A stretch of DNA of 64,000 nt from Protea cynaroides (GCA_028583415.1 CM053276.1:127002007-127066006); one strand, 5' to 3'; counted from the first letter of the stretch, positions 11,940 through 23,974 are shown. Notes: generated from the sequence alone by a model not told the origin. A program made the numbers and translations.

Positions 11940-13190
11940 AGCACCAGTGATATAACCATTTGTATCAGCTCCCAGCACTTTTGATGTATCAGTATCTCCA
12001 CTTCCAGTGCTACAAGAAAGAGAATTTCTCAGGTTAAGAAAAAACAAAGCCAAGAACAGTTACTATGTTTTCCACAATGAACATCTAGGATTTTTTTGTT
12101 TGCCATGTGAGGGAACTTGTAAACCAGCAGTGGCCGGGTCTATACCAGAATCTGAAAGTTAAAAATAAAGGTTTTATAATGTCCATCACATAAGTATAGT
12201 GGCAGGATTCAGTCTTAAGGCATCCATGACAAATATACATTGGCAGAGCCATATTATATTGTAAAATAAGTAGTCTGATTTCCAAGCTTTTAGTTTTCAG
12301 GTAGCAAGAACCCATGTTATTACTTTGTCACATAAAAAATAAATGAACATGTTAAATGTGTAGATCTGATTGTTTGATGCGTCGCTGCACCCAGACAGAT
12401 GCATGAAGAGGTAATAGATTGAAGTTCGTGCATGAAAAGGAGGAGGAAAAGCAGACATGTACACACACTAATGATAACAAACACGTCAAGCACCTGAAGG
12501 CATCTACCTCTATGTGAAAATTGGAAACATAAGATAATTATGCAGTAACCCTTCATATAGAATATACAAGATCACTAAGTACCTGCAATATTTGGATGAC
12601 TTTTAGCGACCAGATCGATTTGTCTACTCAATGTTACATTCTACATGTATTACACCTTGAAATGAGGTCTACTTTATCCATTTAAGGTTATGTACTTTTA
12701 TAACCCACCCCCAACCCCCCAAAAAAAATTCCTGAAATAAACAAAACATAATCTTAGTTGAACATACAGTTCCATAAACAAGTTGTACTAGTCAGAATTG
12801 TCTTCAAAGTGAAGTTCCATTTACAGGACAAGATTATTGTATAGGCAGAAGAGAAACCAAGTTAGTAACCAACCTTCAGAATCAGTTCCTTTGTTGTCTG
12901 CATTGCTATAGTAACACTACATTGTACTATTGTAGAATAGGGGACATTATCTCTTTGATAGCCCTATCCATCACCATTAGAACAGTTCCAATGTACGTCA
13001 TAAATAACCATGTTAAAATCCATCAATTAGACCTAAAACAGAATGCTGGTAGTTTATTTAGCTGGTAAACTAGGGGAAGTACAAAATAACAATTTCAAAC
13101 CTTTGAAAATGTAACTGGAGGGCCAAAGCACTGAGCTTAGGGTTTATAACAACATGAGCTCCAATATAGGGATTGGATGGAAAGCTGCAA
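11940..13190 (-). other. Possible exons of an unidentified gene
   Basis: Several exon-like pieces with acceptor and/or donor sites on the minus strand: about 13186-13103 (SNPYIGAHVVINPKLSALA), 12895-12874 (NKGTDSE), 12150-12090 (SGIDPATAGLQVPS) and 12012-11940 (GSGDTDTSKVLGADTNGYI). Order and phase could not be confirmed and no family is recognised. It may be the 3' part of a gene or chance. Confidence 0.22.
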
Positions 13191-13746
13191 CAAACACACA
13201 AATATAGCCTTGAAGAAAGTCTTATCACTTCTAAAGACAAATAGAGAACAGAAGTTTGCAATTAGACCTGACTAACAGAAAATGGTGACTAGGACAGAGT
13301 GACTTGAGACAGCCCTTGACCATTTGAAAGTCGATCGGAAAAGCTTAAGTTTGCCATCTTCTCATCCTCCACCAATGAACCTGAAGCAAAATAAGAGAAG
13401 CTGCATACAAGAGCCACTACACAAAGTGAGCTACCAAAATATTGAAAATAGATAAGAACTACTAACATCCAAACTGGGAAAGAATTACAAACCAGCAATA
13501 ATACAATTGAACCTTTGGCGGAAGTTCATCTTGATTAAATGTGGATATCATTATTATATGAGAATTCAAAAGTCCTAATTGTCATTGTTCAACTATACAG
13601 AGTGTTGTGTTGACACTCCTACTCACATCAATGCAACAGTAACAACTTTGTTATAGAGAATTGAAAAGGATCAATTTGAGTAAATTATACATGCAAACAA
13701 TGTGATATAGTATATCAACTAAAAAAAGGAGTTGGGGAATAATTAC

Positions 13747-16549
13747 CTTGTTTGGTATTCCAATACTCCTTGTAAATTTTCTACCAAGTCCCACTCCTTA
13801 AAACAAATGAAAAATGTTTCACATGAATTAAGCATATTGGTAAATCTCAAAACCAACATAAGATGATTCAATTACCTGAACGGGTTGCATACCCTGTGCA
13901 TTTGAGAAGTCAATACCATCTCGATTAATGAACCTAAGTTTCAAACAGAAACCAAACAGAGATTAATCTATTGAAAAGCCGCTTAAATAACATATAAAAC
14001 TATGGGGGGTAAACTTGGGTATCTTTTTCACAAAATCTATATAAAAGCTCTTTTCTAAATTTTTCCATGGTTAAGAAGATAAATGATAAAATATTTATTT
14101 GCAAAACTCTGTTAGTTGACTTCAAATCAATAAAGACCTTGCACCACAAAAAGGAAAATGATAAAACCGTGTATGACAAAACCTAAGGGAAAAAATTAAT
14201 ATAACAGAAAACTAATCACCGAAGAACATCTTTCAGAAGCCAAATATATTCCCTGATCTATTTCTAACCAAACCTAAGATATCTTCAAAATTTTATATAC
14301 ATTTGAGGAAATGGTAAAGAGAAAAAATATGAAACAATCAATTCTTTGGAAACTTAAAAAGTCTAAAAGTATTCCTTCGTAGTTAAGGAATGACTGCCCC
14401 ATCAATCATACATTGGTAAATCAATCATCCTAGGTAAAACATAATTACACATGGAGCTATGTTTGAAGAAGTAAGCGAAAAATGGTGCATTCCACATGTT
14501 CCGTTTCATGCATAATTAAAGCAAATCTTCATCACAAAATTTTATCCACATTAAATGTATAAATGAATCAACTGCCTACCTGAAGTACCTGATCAAGTAA
14601 CTGCAATTAAAAAAATTCTGAGTGAGAAGTACAGATATTATGCATTACATGCTGCATCCAGAGAATAAAACTGCACTTGGAACAGATTTTGAGCAGCACA
14701 TTACTAGAAAGGACAACAATTCCCATTGAGTGAGGATATGCAACAAAACTAACAACTACAGATATGTGATTATACTGTCATACAATCATAGCCTTGCAGC
14801 TCCACTAAACCTTAGAGCATGACACGAAGACAATATAACAAGCAAATCAAACCTCAGTAAAAAATTTTGCTCAGACATTATACTTCACATGAAGGATCAC
14901 TAATACAATGATAAAAAACTGCTCCGTTAATCTCTAGCTATGATAACTTGATCATCAGAGAAGAAGCAACATCACATAATGAGCACTATTATGCAGGTTA
15001 AACTTACACACATTTTTGAAGGACTCATTTCATCAGCACCACCAACGACCGAAATACTCTTAATCTTAACATCAGAAGTGAACCTATTGTGCATAACCAG
15101 TTCCAATAAATGAATTAAAACAGATACAAGTGAGAAAAGAAGTTCCCAAATGATACAATATCAACTAAATGGAGATTAGAATATCTACAAAGCTAAATCA
15201 GAAGATTCAGAACCAATCAAGCAAGTATCCACCTTGTTTTTCTCCTTCGCAATGAAGCCCACTAGACCCACTAATACATATACGCCCCACTGGGAATAAA
15301 CAATATGAAATAGGGGTGTGACCCCTTTGGTCCCCTTCATCCGGTCCTTCACCCAACAACCCCCCCCCAAAAAAAAAAGGACCTCTATTGGATACAAATA
15401 ACCAAAAATATTTTTATACAAATAAGTGAGAGAAGACAACTAGATGTTTCAATAACTTGAAAACAGTATTGAAATAGAGGTCTTTATAGGATATAAAATC
15501 TTAATGCTCTTCCACATGCAGGCACCTCACTGTTGGCAGAGAGTTTGATAATAAGTGAATAAAGTCATCCTATTAAGGGAAGTTTCAACAAAATAACTAT
15601 GGTGGTTACTCACAGGATAAAAACAAGCAATTCTGGGTCACCTTCATTGCTTTCCAGATAATCCTGCGGTGATGAAGCAGAACAAAAGAAACTTCACAAA
15701 ATAATTATGTTCCTTTTCCCAAATTTTGTCAGGCAGAAAATTGTTCCACATGATACTAAAGAACTTAAACTTCCTGGAATGAGTTAATGGAAATAGATGC
15801 TAAGAATGGAATAGCACCTACTAAAATTCTACTAGTACTTAAGAACAAAACTAGAAGGCAGATATAAGTCCAACTAAAAGTAGAACAAACACCAGCTTCA
15901 TTATCTAGAAAATTCAACTTGCAAAAACTGAAAAGATAAATAAATAAATGACTAATTAAGCAAAAAAATAATTTTATGAGTTTTAGCTACATACAAAAGG
16001 TTTCCTCTCCCCTCCCCTCCCCTTTGGGTAGATATGTCCCCAAACTATTGGAAGAGTATCCCAATTCCTAGGTCAGTTTCCCATATGCTAATAATTTTAG
16101 GAATTAGGGTATTTATATTCCATTTTGACATAATTGGATGTGAAGGTAATTCTCACGATTGGAATTGCAAGGAGATCTTGGCATTGGCGAATTGCCTAAT
16201 AACCTTTGGCGATGTTTTGGGGATGCGATCTTTTCCCCCCCTTCTCTTTGATGTATTTTTCCAAGTAAATGATACTCTTCCATTTACAAGCAGCAAAAAT
16301 AAATTGTCATATCATATAAATGTATCTAGTAGTCTGCATGTGGGTTCATTCTCCATTAAGAAAAAAGGGAAAAGGAAAGAGTAAAAACCCTGAAATCTCT
16401 CTCAAGACCATGCATGTGGCAACTGCTGAACTCCTTGAGAGGCAATGCAGCTAAGCAAAAGAGAACTCAAATTGCAACATAGAATAGGAGTAGCACTGCT
16501 CCTACCTTCAAAATCCTCTGGTTTCTCTCCTTCCAGGCTTCAACAGCCT
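13747..16549 (-). pseudogene. Internal exons of a PITH-domain protein gene (incomplete)
   Basis: Five exons on the minus strand read as the middle of a PITH-domain protein (the C-terminal domain family of thioredoxin-like/proteasome-interacting proteins): 16549-16506 (AWKERNQRILK), 15663-15614 (DYLESNEGDPELLVFI), 15083-15012 (FTSDVKIKSISVVGGADE, SPSKM), 13933-13876 (FINRDGIDFSNAQGMQPVQ) and 13796-13747 (EWDLVENLQGVLEYQT). GT-AG sites and phases agree through all five if the third exon uses the weak donor AAT/GTGTGT. That choice loses two residues against family members, and a stronger GTAAGT 4 bp further on would break the frame. The conserved IPF is ILF here. I could not find the N-terminal exon or the C-terminal half (FPDNFGG and onward), so the copy is either truncated or its remaining exons are too diverged for me to see. 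The exons themselves contain no stop. Confidence 0.72.
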
Positions 16550-17105
16550 CTAGCACATATCAGAAGGGTTTACCATGATGTGCATAGTGGTAAAATAAGG
16601 AGAGGTGGGGATATCAACGATGATAACTAGAATTCTACATAGTCACAAATGATGAGGGAAATGGATGCAATGCACAGTTAGACATGTATATTGATAAGGG
16701 GAAACAATGACGTAACTTTATTCTCAAAATCAAAAACAAGGTTATGGATACAACATCCCCAAAATGGAAATTAACTATAGGGTTTGAAGAACCTAGAAAG
16801 AAAGCAAGGTTTTATGATGAGAAAATTAAAGTACAAAAGGTGATTTATGATATTGTTGATGATATACTAAGCCTTAAGGAAAAATGATTCCCATGACAGT
16901 CTGAGGATTATCAAACTGCAACTAGAATTGTGATTATAACATTTTTTTACCTTGTATACCTTGTAGAATTTCAACATCCAATGAAATTGAATATATTGAG
17001 GTTGAAAGAAATGGTCCAATAACTCCAATGGTTGTTTTATTGGCTTGGGAATGTTGCACTTTATCACCCTCATATCGGGATTTTATAAGAATTCCATCAC
17101 TTTCA

Positions 17106-17590
17106 TTGGCCCTCAAAATTGTATTCACTTCCCCGGTATCTACTAAATGGGTTTTTTTTATTTATTTATTACAAAACCATGTGGGACCCATAAATGTTGT
17201 TTAATTAATTAATAAAATAAAACTATATTTTTCAAATTGATCCAAAAAAAACATGAGATTACAAAAATGCCATTACCTAAGGCCTTAAAATTTTATTCCC
17301 TTCCCCAATATCTTCTGCATGGGTCCATAATTTTTAATTACAAAAACCATGTGGGACCCATAGATTGTATTTAATTATTTAATTTAGATAAATCAAATAT
17401 TATTTTAATTATCACAGAAAAAAAGCTATGACATTATAATAATGCCATTACCGGCTAAAATATTTATTCTCTTCCTCCGATGTATGGGTTCATAATTTTT
17501 AATTACAAAATCAAGTGTGACCCACAAATTTTGTTTATTTAATTCATTTAAATAAATCAAATATTATTCTAACTATCCCACAAAACATGC
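17106..17590. repeat. Three tandem copies of a unit of about 173 bp
   Basis: Units begin near 17113, 17287 and 17459. Each has a TTATTC..CTTCC block, ATGGGT.., then ACAAAACCATGTGGGACCCA and an AT-rich tail ending in ATGCCATTACC. The third copy is the most diverged. AT-rich and non-coding. Confidence 0.8.
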
Positions 17591-18795
17591 TATGAGTGAA
17601 ATATTTAGAAGACAATAAATTTGCAGAAATTAGGCTAATTTGGTCCAAAAGCACAAACCACACATGAATTTCTGCTGACGAGTTGTTTCTCTCTCTTCAT
17701 ACAGGTTTGCACAGGCTTTTCTTTTCTCCCCCTCTCATACTTTCCCGATGAACCAAATCTGGTTTCCGACCGATGAAGCATTCGTCCCACTTTCAGCGGG
17801 GAACTCTTGTTCAAAGGGTAAGGGTTCTTCTTGGTAGTCGATTTTATCAAGGTTATGTTCCCGTGCATTATACTGAAAATCGGAAAATCTCCAGCAAAAT
17901 ATGCAAACCCTTCAACAAGGATACAGCGGATCCAAATCATCTCCTGAGATACCGCCCGGACGAAATGCAGTCGCGGTTCGACTAATGGCCTTAAATGAGA
18001 TGATATAATATAATAGTTTTGACTTGCAGAACACCGAATCAAACCGAACCATGCTCTCTCAGCTTTCTGTTACACGGTGAAGAGTCGTGACTGTCTTCTT
18101 CGTCCTTCTTGACACGCCCTTCTTCTTCCTGCTCGGACTCTTTTTCGCCGAATAAATCAACATTTTGTTTAGCGGAATAGATAGGGTTGGGAATATCTGA
18201 TAGGTGAGACTCACGCGCATATGGGGTGAGTGACAAGAAAAGAGAAGGATGGGATAAACATGGATTAATCACTGTAGAGTCCCAACCGATATGTTTGGTT
18301 GCCTTTCCCCACGAAAGTAAAACGGTAAACTGTTTATCCAACCTCTTTCTCTCACCACTCATCTAACTCGGGTGCACACTGATGGCAGTGGCTGGAGTAG
18401 AGGACGGAATGGCACGATAGCTGCCATGAATGCCAGAATCAAGGCCAAGAATCCTGTTCTCCTCCATAATGAGGCCAGAGAAACCACTGAGGTTCTTGGT
18501 ATCCACTGAGAAGGGGATTTGCAGCAAGGAGGCTGCAGAACCTGAATCATCGCTTGGTTTTTGGGGATTTCTCTACCCTGTTCTTGGTATCCATTGAAAT
18601 GGGATATTTAGGAGAGAGATTTAAACACTCCGCCAAACAGGCATGCCATCGAACATCTCGGTCTGGAAACTTCTTTACAGTGATCGTGGCTGTCTTTCGT
18701 TTCTCTCCCAATCAAAGCGGAGGTCGTCTCGTTGTTCGTCAAACGTTGGCGGAGGTCGTCTCGCTGTTCGCATATCAAGCCGCAGATGCCTTAAC

Positions 18796-19134
18796 TGTTG
18801 GGTTGTGTCTTGTATTCTGTGGAGTCCACACAATTAATAGAGTTGTACTTGTATTAGAATTTGGTCTATTACATGTATATGATAAACTTATAATTGTAGT
18901 GGGATTAGGATTTCTAGGTTTCCTATATATGTTGTCTCGTGGGAAAAACTCTAGAAGAAAAAAAGGGTGGGTGACACGTGAGGTATGAGAGGAGAACACC
19001 GTCGGGTGGAGAGTTGTAGAGGTTTCTTGGCAATAAAGAATCTCTTTTTCTCCGTGGACGTAGGCATCCCACAATGGGGTGTTGAACCACGTAATCTTCG
19101 TGTTTTTCTTCTGTTTGCGTCTCCGATCCTAACA
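18796..19134 (+). repeat. 5' LTR of the TRIM-like element
   Basis: 339 bp, TG...CA ends. It differs from the 3' copy by scattered single-base changes and small indels. Confidence 0.9.
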
Positions 19135-19566
19135 AGTGGTATCAGAGCTAGGGTTCTTTGAAGAACGAAGGAAACGCAGGGATGAAGAAGAAGAAAAAAA
19201 AAAAGGAGGGATTTGAACCCGACACGGTACACATAATGGCCGTTGATGTTGTACCGTGGATAAAGAAGGACTAGCAAACGCGAAAAGGAGTCGGTTCTCT
19301 AGGTCCGCGCGGAGGTGCGGAGGTGAGAGACTCGGGTTCAGTGTATCCGGAGTTGCAAAGGCTGTGTGTGATGTTATCTTTCCGGTGATGCCGTGGCGGT
19401 GGAAGAGGTAGAGTCACATCACTTTGTACGACGGTGGTGCACGGGACACCCGGATGGGTGTAGGCATGCCTGTTTAGGTGTAGCGGTTTGACGAGACGGG
19501 TTTACGGACTCAACGCCAACGAGTTCTTCTTCAAGGTGGTTTGCGAATTCAAGCCAGGTGAAGATT

Positions 19567-19904
19567 TGTTGGGTTGGTCTTGTATTCGTGGAGTCCACAC
19601 AATTAATGGAGTTGACTTGTATTAGAATTTGGTCTATTACATGTATAGGATAAACTTAAATTGTAGGGGATTAGGATTTCTAGGTTTCCATATATGTTGT
19701 CTCTGGGGAAAAACCCCAGAAGAAAAAAAGGGGTGACGGCCGTGAGGTGACAGAGGAGAACACTCTGTCAGGTGGAGAGTTGTAGAGGTTTCTTGGCAAT
19801 AAAGAATTCTCTTTTTCTCCGTGGACGTAGGCATTCCACAATGGGGTGTTGAACCACGTTAATCTTCGTGTTTTTTCTTTCTGTTTGCGTCTCCGATCCT
19901 AACA
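19567..19904 (+). repeat. 3' LTR of the TRIM-like element
   Basis: 338 bp direct repeat of 18796-19134, followed at once by the TTAAC target duplication. Confidence 0.9.
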
Positions 19905-20797
19905 TTAACAGGAGACGATCTGGATCTGGCTTTAGCATCTGGCACCCAAAGCTTCATGGAGCGGATCTGACTGTTGAGGAACAACTCGTCAGCAGAAATC
20001 ATGGAACCAGCGGAAGTTGCCGCGGTGGAAGAAACCTCCCCGAGAATTCAAACTCGAAGGAACCAGAAACGGGGGCATCGGTGGAAGAAGACGCGGAGAA
20101 GAAGGTGAAAGAAGAGATAATGAAATGCATTGGACTCGCAGGAGCGCTGATAAAATAGCCGTTAGGAACGCGGCCTGGACTAGACGGAGGGAGAGCAAGC
20201 GCCGTCGATTTCTTCGCTGATGTGAGTTTGACCGAAATCGAAAGTTGTTTCGCCATTGTTAGGATTTCCAAAGGTCTGGAGGCCTGGCGTTGCTCCTCAC
20301 TGCCAAGGTGTCTGAGCACTTTTTTTTTTTTTTTTTTGTTGGTAGGAGGTTTTGAGCACCATGAAATCATTGCTTGCTGGGATCCGTTTATGGGTTTTTA
20401 TTTGAATAAAAATCAACTACGTAGTTTTCAAACATCACCTAAACGGCACGTCGGCACTCAATAACTGACATAGATGACAAAATCAGCTTTAGACATTTTC
20501 ATCCTTTATATTGTTAATTAAAATTTTTTAAAAACTAATAAAATCCTCCGCTTTAGGTCCTCTTTTGAAATTCGAATCCCTGGAAAACCACAACCCTTTA
20601 AACAATCAATAAGCGATGATCAAACTCCAACTACAGTCGGCTCAGACCGAGGCGATGACGGTGAATTCCTGATTCTATTCTTCTCCCCAACCTCAGAACC
20701 CGCCATTTTCTCTTTAACAGCAATCATTCCAAAGTTAAAGAAGAGAGCAGGGGTTTGGGGAATGCAAGAACCCTCTGGAGTTTTGTTTTTCCGGGTT

Positions 20798-20799
<2 letters not shown>

Positions 20800-20830
<31 letters not shown>

Positions 20831-20875
20831 CTCTTTTTTTCTTTTTTCCAAGGAGGGGGAGGGGGGGGGGGGGGG
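20800..20875. repeat. Poly-G tracts (29 and 15 G)
   Basis: G runs at 20800-20828 and 20861-20875 are separated by a T-rich stretch. Unusual in this AT-rich window; they may be an assembly or sequencing artefact. Confidence 0.8.
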
Positions 20876-21601
20876 CCCTGTTGTGTTTGTTTATTTTCAT
20901 TGTTGTTATTTTATGGTTTCACTCCAACTGCTGCCATTCTCCATTGTAACCACCTTCTTTCCCATCACCGACCAGCTCCAACTTATCTGCATCATTGAAC
21001 GCCGCCGAAGCAACCTGCTAAAACCACCATCGTCATCCTCATCGCAGCCCCTAGAAATCCTATCACACTCCACCGCAACCAGTTGCTCTCCTCGACAAAT
21101 AATTTTATCTCACCTACAACCATCTCTCACCCCATTAGAACCATCGCAACCCCAAGCTACCATTGTAACCGAACCCAGAAACTCATCATCTCCCTACTGC
21201 TCATGGCCACCAAACCTGTAGAACTGATTCAGAAAAGAAAAATTATTCTCACCCTTAGCAAAACTTGATTCAGAAACGAAAGAAACTGGTGGATGCCCTC
21301 TTTGCGATTTGATTGTTCCAATTCCTCTTTCGAAGAAACGAAGAATAGATCTCAACACTATATCCATCTAAAAAGAACAGATTTTTTTTTTTTAATTCTT
21401 GTAAATGGGATAGATAAATCGAATTTAACGGAGATAAATGTTGACATTGGAACTAGAAAAATCTTTCTTTCTGTCTGATTTTAACAACGAAATCAGAATC
21501 GCAGTGGACACAGCTACAACAGGAGAATGGCCGTCAACGACTCTCCCTTATTCTTCTTTCTTCTCAATCAATGTTTTTTAGATTTAGGATTAGGATAATA
21601 A

Positions 21602-22217
21602 TAGGGGTGTAAGTTTTACCCCGACAATCGGAACCCGCCCAGGCCCGCCCTGAACCCTAGCAGGGTTGAACCCGGCCCGAACCCGGACAGGGCTGGGTTA
21701 GGGTTCAATTTTATATGAACCCTGGCAGGGTTGGGCTGGGTTAGGGTTGACCCCCTGGGTTGAACCCGGCCCAACCCGACCCTGTATATATTTGAATATA
21801 TTTATAAATATATGTATGATTTGTATTTGTTCCTTATTAAACACTTAAACTGATTTGGTTTGTATTTGTTAGGTTCTTAAAAGAATATCATAGGTTGCTT
21901 GTATTTGTCATATGTTTTAAGTTGTAATTGTTATTTGATAATTTATTGTATATTTAGGGTCAATCAGGGTCAATATCAAGGTCAATCTAACCCTGAATCA
22001 GGGTTAATCAGGGTTGACCCGACCCAACTCGGCCCTGTCAGGGTCAATCAGGGCAGCTTAGGGTTAGGCCCAACCCTGTCAGGGTTAGGGTTAAAGTTGT
22101 ACATTTTTTGACCCTGGCAGGGTTGGACTGGGTTAGGGTTAAGTTTCAATAGTCAGGGTTGGGGTTGGGGTTAGGGTTTTGAAAAACCCGGCCCAACCCA
22201 GCCCTGTTGCAGCCCTA
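21602..22217. mobile_element. Non-autonomous hAT-type DNA transposon, 616 bp, 8-bp TSD
   Basis: Ends are TAGGGGTGTAA on the left and, as reverse complement, TAGGGCTGCAA on the right, matching the hAT terminal pattern. An exact 8-bp TSD, GATAATAA, lies at 21594-21601 and 22218-22225. The subterminal regions are built of degenerate CAGGGTTGGG/GGGTTAGGGTT motifs in opposite orientations, around an AT-rich core. There is no transposase. Confidence 0.88.
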
Positions 22218-22589
22218 GATAATAAGGTGCAGGATAAAATGGTCTTTTATTCTTACACTAAGGGCAATATTGTCCATCAATAAATCGATTTGAGTTGACA
22301 TCATCACCTAACGGAAGTTTCTTAACGGAATGAATCTATTTGATTAACGTTGGTAAACGTTTAGGTGGTAATTGATGTTTTTTGAAATGTGTGGGTAGTA
22401 GGTGATGTTTCAAAATTATTATGGGGGTAGCTGATTTTTTTTCTTTTTATTTTTATATGGACGAGTTAAATTTTTTTTCTTTTGTTGGTAATAAGATGGG
22501 CTAAATATTAAAAGAAGGAAAAAGAAGGTTTCCATATTACGGAATATGCACGGATGATCAAATCAATTGCCAACGGCTAAAAAACACCT

Positions 22590-22760
22590 ATCAACATCCT
22601 ATGTCGGCCCCCGTTGGATGGCCGACACATGGGTCTTGGGTGAATCCAAGTCCCACATCCAAGCTGATACCCTTATCGGCTTAGCTTGTCGACTCAGGTG
22701 TCAGTTCTGACATGAGGGCTCGAATTCATGCAAAATCCACGTATCAGTCATCCAACAGAA
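22590..22760 (+). repeat. Dispersed repeat copy A
   Basis: Shares ordered words with 27950-28270: GGATGGCCGACA, GGGTGAATCCAAG, TGTCGACTC and GTGTCAG...GAATTCA. Non-coding and probably TE-derived. Confidence 0.6.
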
Positions 22761-23937
22761 CATCCCCGTCCTCCCACAGAGAGGATTTGAATACCTGTCA
22801 ACAGCTTTTAGAGAATATATGTTTAGCTCTATTGTCCCAACGGCTATGAATGCTTTTTAGTTGGACGAATTTGAACTCTCTCACGCTTTATATATATAAG
22901 TGAATTGTAAACTTTCACTAACTTTGTTGTCCTCATTTTTTCATTCATAATGAACATTATTATGCTGGAGGCAGACGTAGGCATTTCAAATAGTAAATAA
23001 TTAGAATAAATCTATATTGTTATAGGTGCAGTAAGTGAATTATAGGAGTTTCTTTATTTCTATTAAACTGCCCATATATTTGCATTCTATGAAACACACC
23101 TAAATGCCAAACACTGGCATGGATGGCACCTATGGCGCATGTTCTATGCTCTTCACATCGGCTGCAAGCCTGTGAGAGCCGGCCATAGGGATTGGATTCC
23201 CCAATTGATGCCTAATTATGTGTGTCTAAATCCTCTCCTCCATGGCTCCCCGGCTTTTATTCATTCAATTGTTCAAGGGGTGAGTCAGCTCAAACTCCAA
23301 CCCCCTCCAACAGTTGGATGGGGTGGGACCCAAGGAGCCGTGGAGGAGAGGATTCGGTTCTAATTATGTAGGAAAATCCTAACATCTCCACAAAAAAAAA
23401 AAAAAAAAAAAAAAGCATAACTTTCCACCTATAACTATAAATTCGATGATCTTAGTGTCGTTTAAGAGCTCTCGATGAGTATGTTCTAATGGTGTAAAAA
23501 TAAAGTTCCAATTGGATCAAAAGGATTAGAATAATTTACCAAAATCGGGATCACATGCAAAAATAAAAAAATCCACAAAATTAGGGAAAAATAATTTTGT
23601 TTCGTATCTTTAAATCGAAATGATAGGGACGTTATGAAGAAAAACAATAAATCATGTAGTCCATACATACTTTCAAGGTTTGTTGACCAAGTTTTTTGCC
23701 TAGGGAAACAGTACTAGGGTTATTTTGATCATTTTTTGAATCAGTGATGATCTTAAGCCACCCTCAACATCTACTAAAGATTTTTATGACTTCCCACAAA
23801 ATAAACAAAAGATCATGTGCCATTCGAAACAACTTGTTCATCATCTCCAAGCATAATTCTTGAGTGACAAAATGAAGGGTCTTAACCCCGAAATAATGGG
23901 TGGAGGTTTTGGAGCACTTGAGAAGCTCTAACAATTT

Positions 23938-23939
<2 letters not shown>

Positions 23940-23974
<35 letters not shown>
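23940..23974. repeat. (CT)n microsatellite
   Basis: About 17 CT repeats. Minus-strand ORFs across it (RERERE) are artefacts. Confidence 0.9.

Larger units (their letters stand above)
18796..19904 (+). mobile_element. Short non-autonomous LTR retrotransposon (TRIM-like), complete with TSD
   Basis: Two LTRs, 18796-19134 (339 bp) and 19567-19904 (338 bp), are near-identical. Both start TGTTGGG and end CCTAACA. The primer-binding site TGGTATCAGAGC begins at 19137, the usual initiator-Met tRNA complement of Copia-type elements. The internal region is only 432 bp and has no gag or pol. A perfect 5-bp TSD, TTAAC, flanks it at 18791-18795 and 19905-19909. It carries no protein of its own, so it must have been mobilised in trans. 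Confidence 0.93.
18775..20256 (-). pseudogene. Small SAPASP/ADELF-motif regulator gene, frameshifted and split by an LTR element
   Basis: On the minus strand an ATG at 20256 opens MAKQLSISVKL, followed by GYFISAPASPMHF and SGSFEFEFSGRF. In the next frame follow GSMISADELFLNSQIRSMKL, then VPDAKARSRSSP. The order SAPxSP, FEFEFS, SADELF, QIR.MKL is that of small plant-specific regulators I associate with DUF1645 or membrane-associated kinase regulator-type proteins (family assignment tentative). A single-base deletion between FSGRF and the SSTAATSAGS stretch shifts frame. The 1.1 kb LTR element at 18796-19904 sits between the SSP and VKASAA codons, and the frame then stops at 18775. With one TSD copy and the element removed, the C-terminus would be continuous. 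Confidence 0.6.
20410..22437. mobile_element. Possible MULE-like TIR element containing the hAT insertion
   Basis: The left segment (AATCAACTACG...AAACATCACCTA, about 20418-20450) and the reverse complement of about 22390-22437 (AATCAGCTACC...AAACATCACCTA) form imperfect inverted repeats of about 50 bp. If real, the element is about 2 kb and had the 616-bp hAT element inserted later. Interior ORFs were not recognised. Confidence 0.35.

Noticed and set aside
14585..14605. 21-bp micro-exon of the PITH gene
   Set aside because: It has AG and GT borders, but including it breaks the frame into the next exon and adds residues absent from the family.
18554..18988. 144-codon plus-strand ORF
   Set aside because: It overlaps the minus-strand ADELF-type gene end and runs into the LTR; no homology is recognised in this strand.
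21602..22217. Interstitial telomere repeat
   Set aside because: GGGTTAGGG words occur but are degenerate, in both orientations, and bounded by hAT termini and TSD. The plant telomere unit TTTAGGG is not tandemly present.
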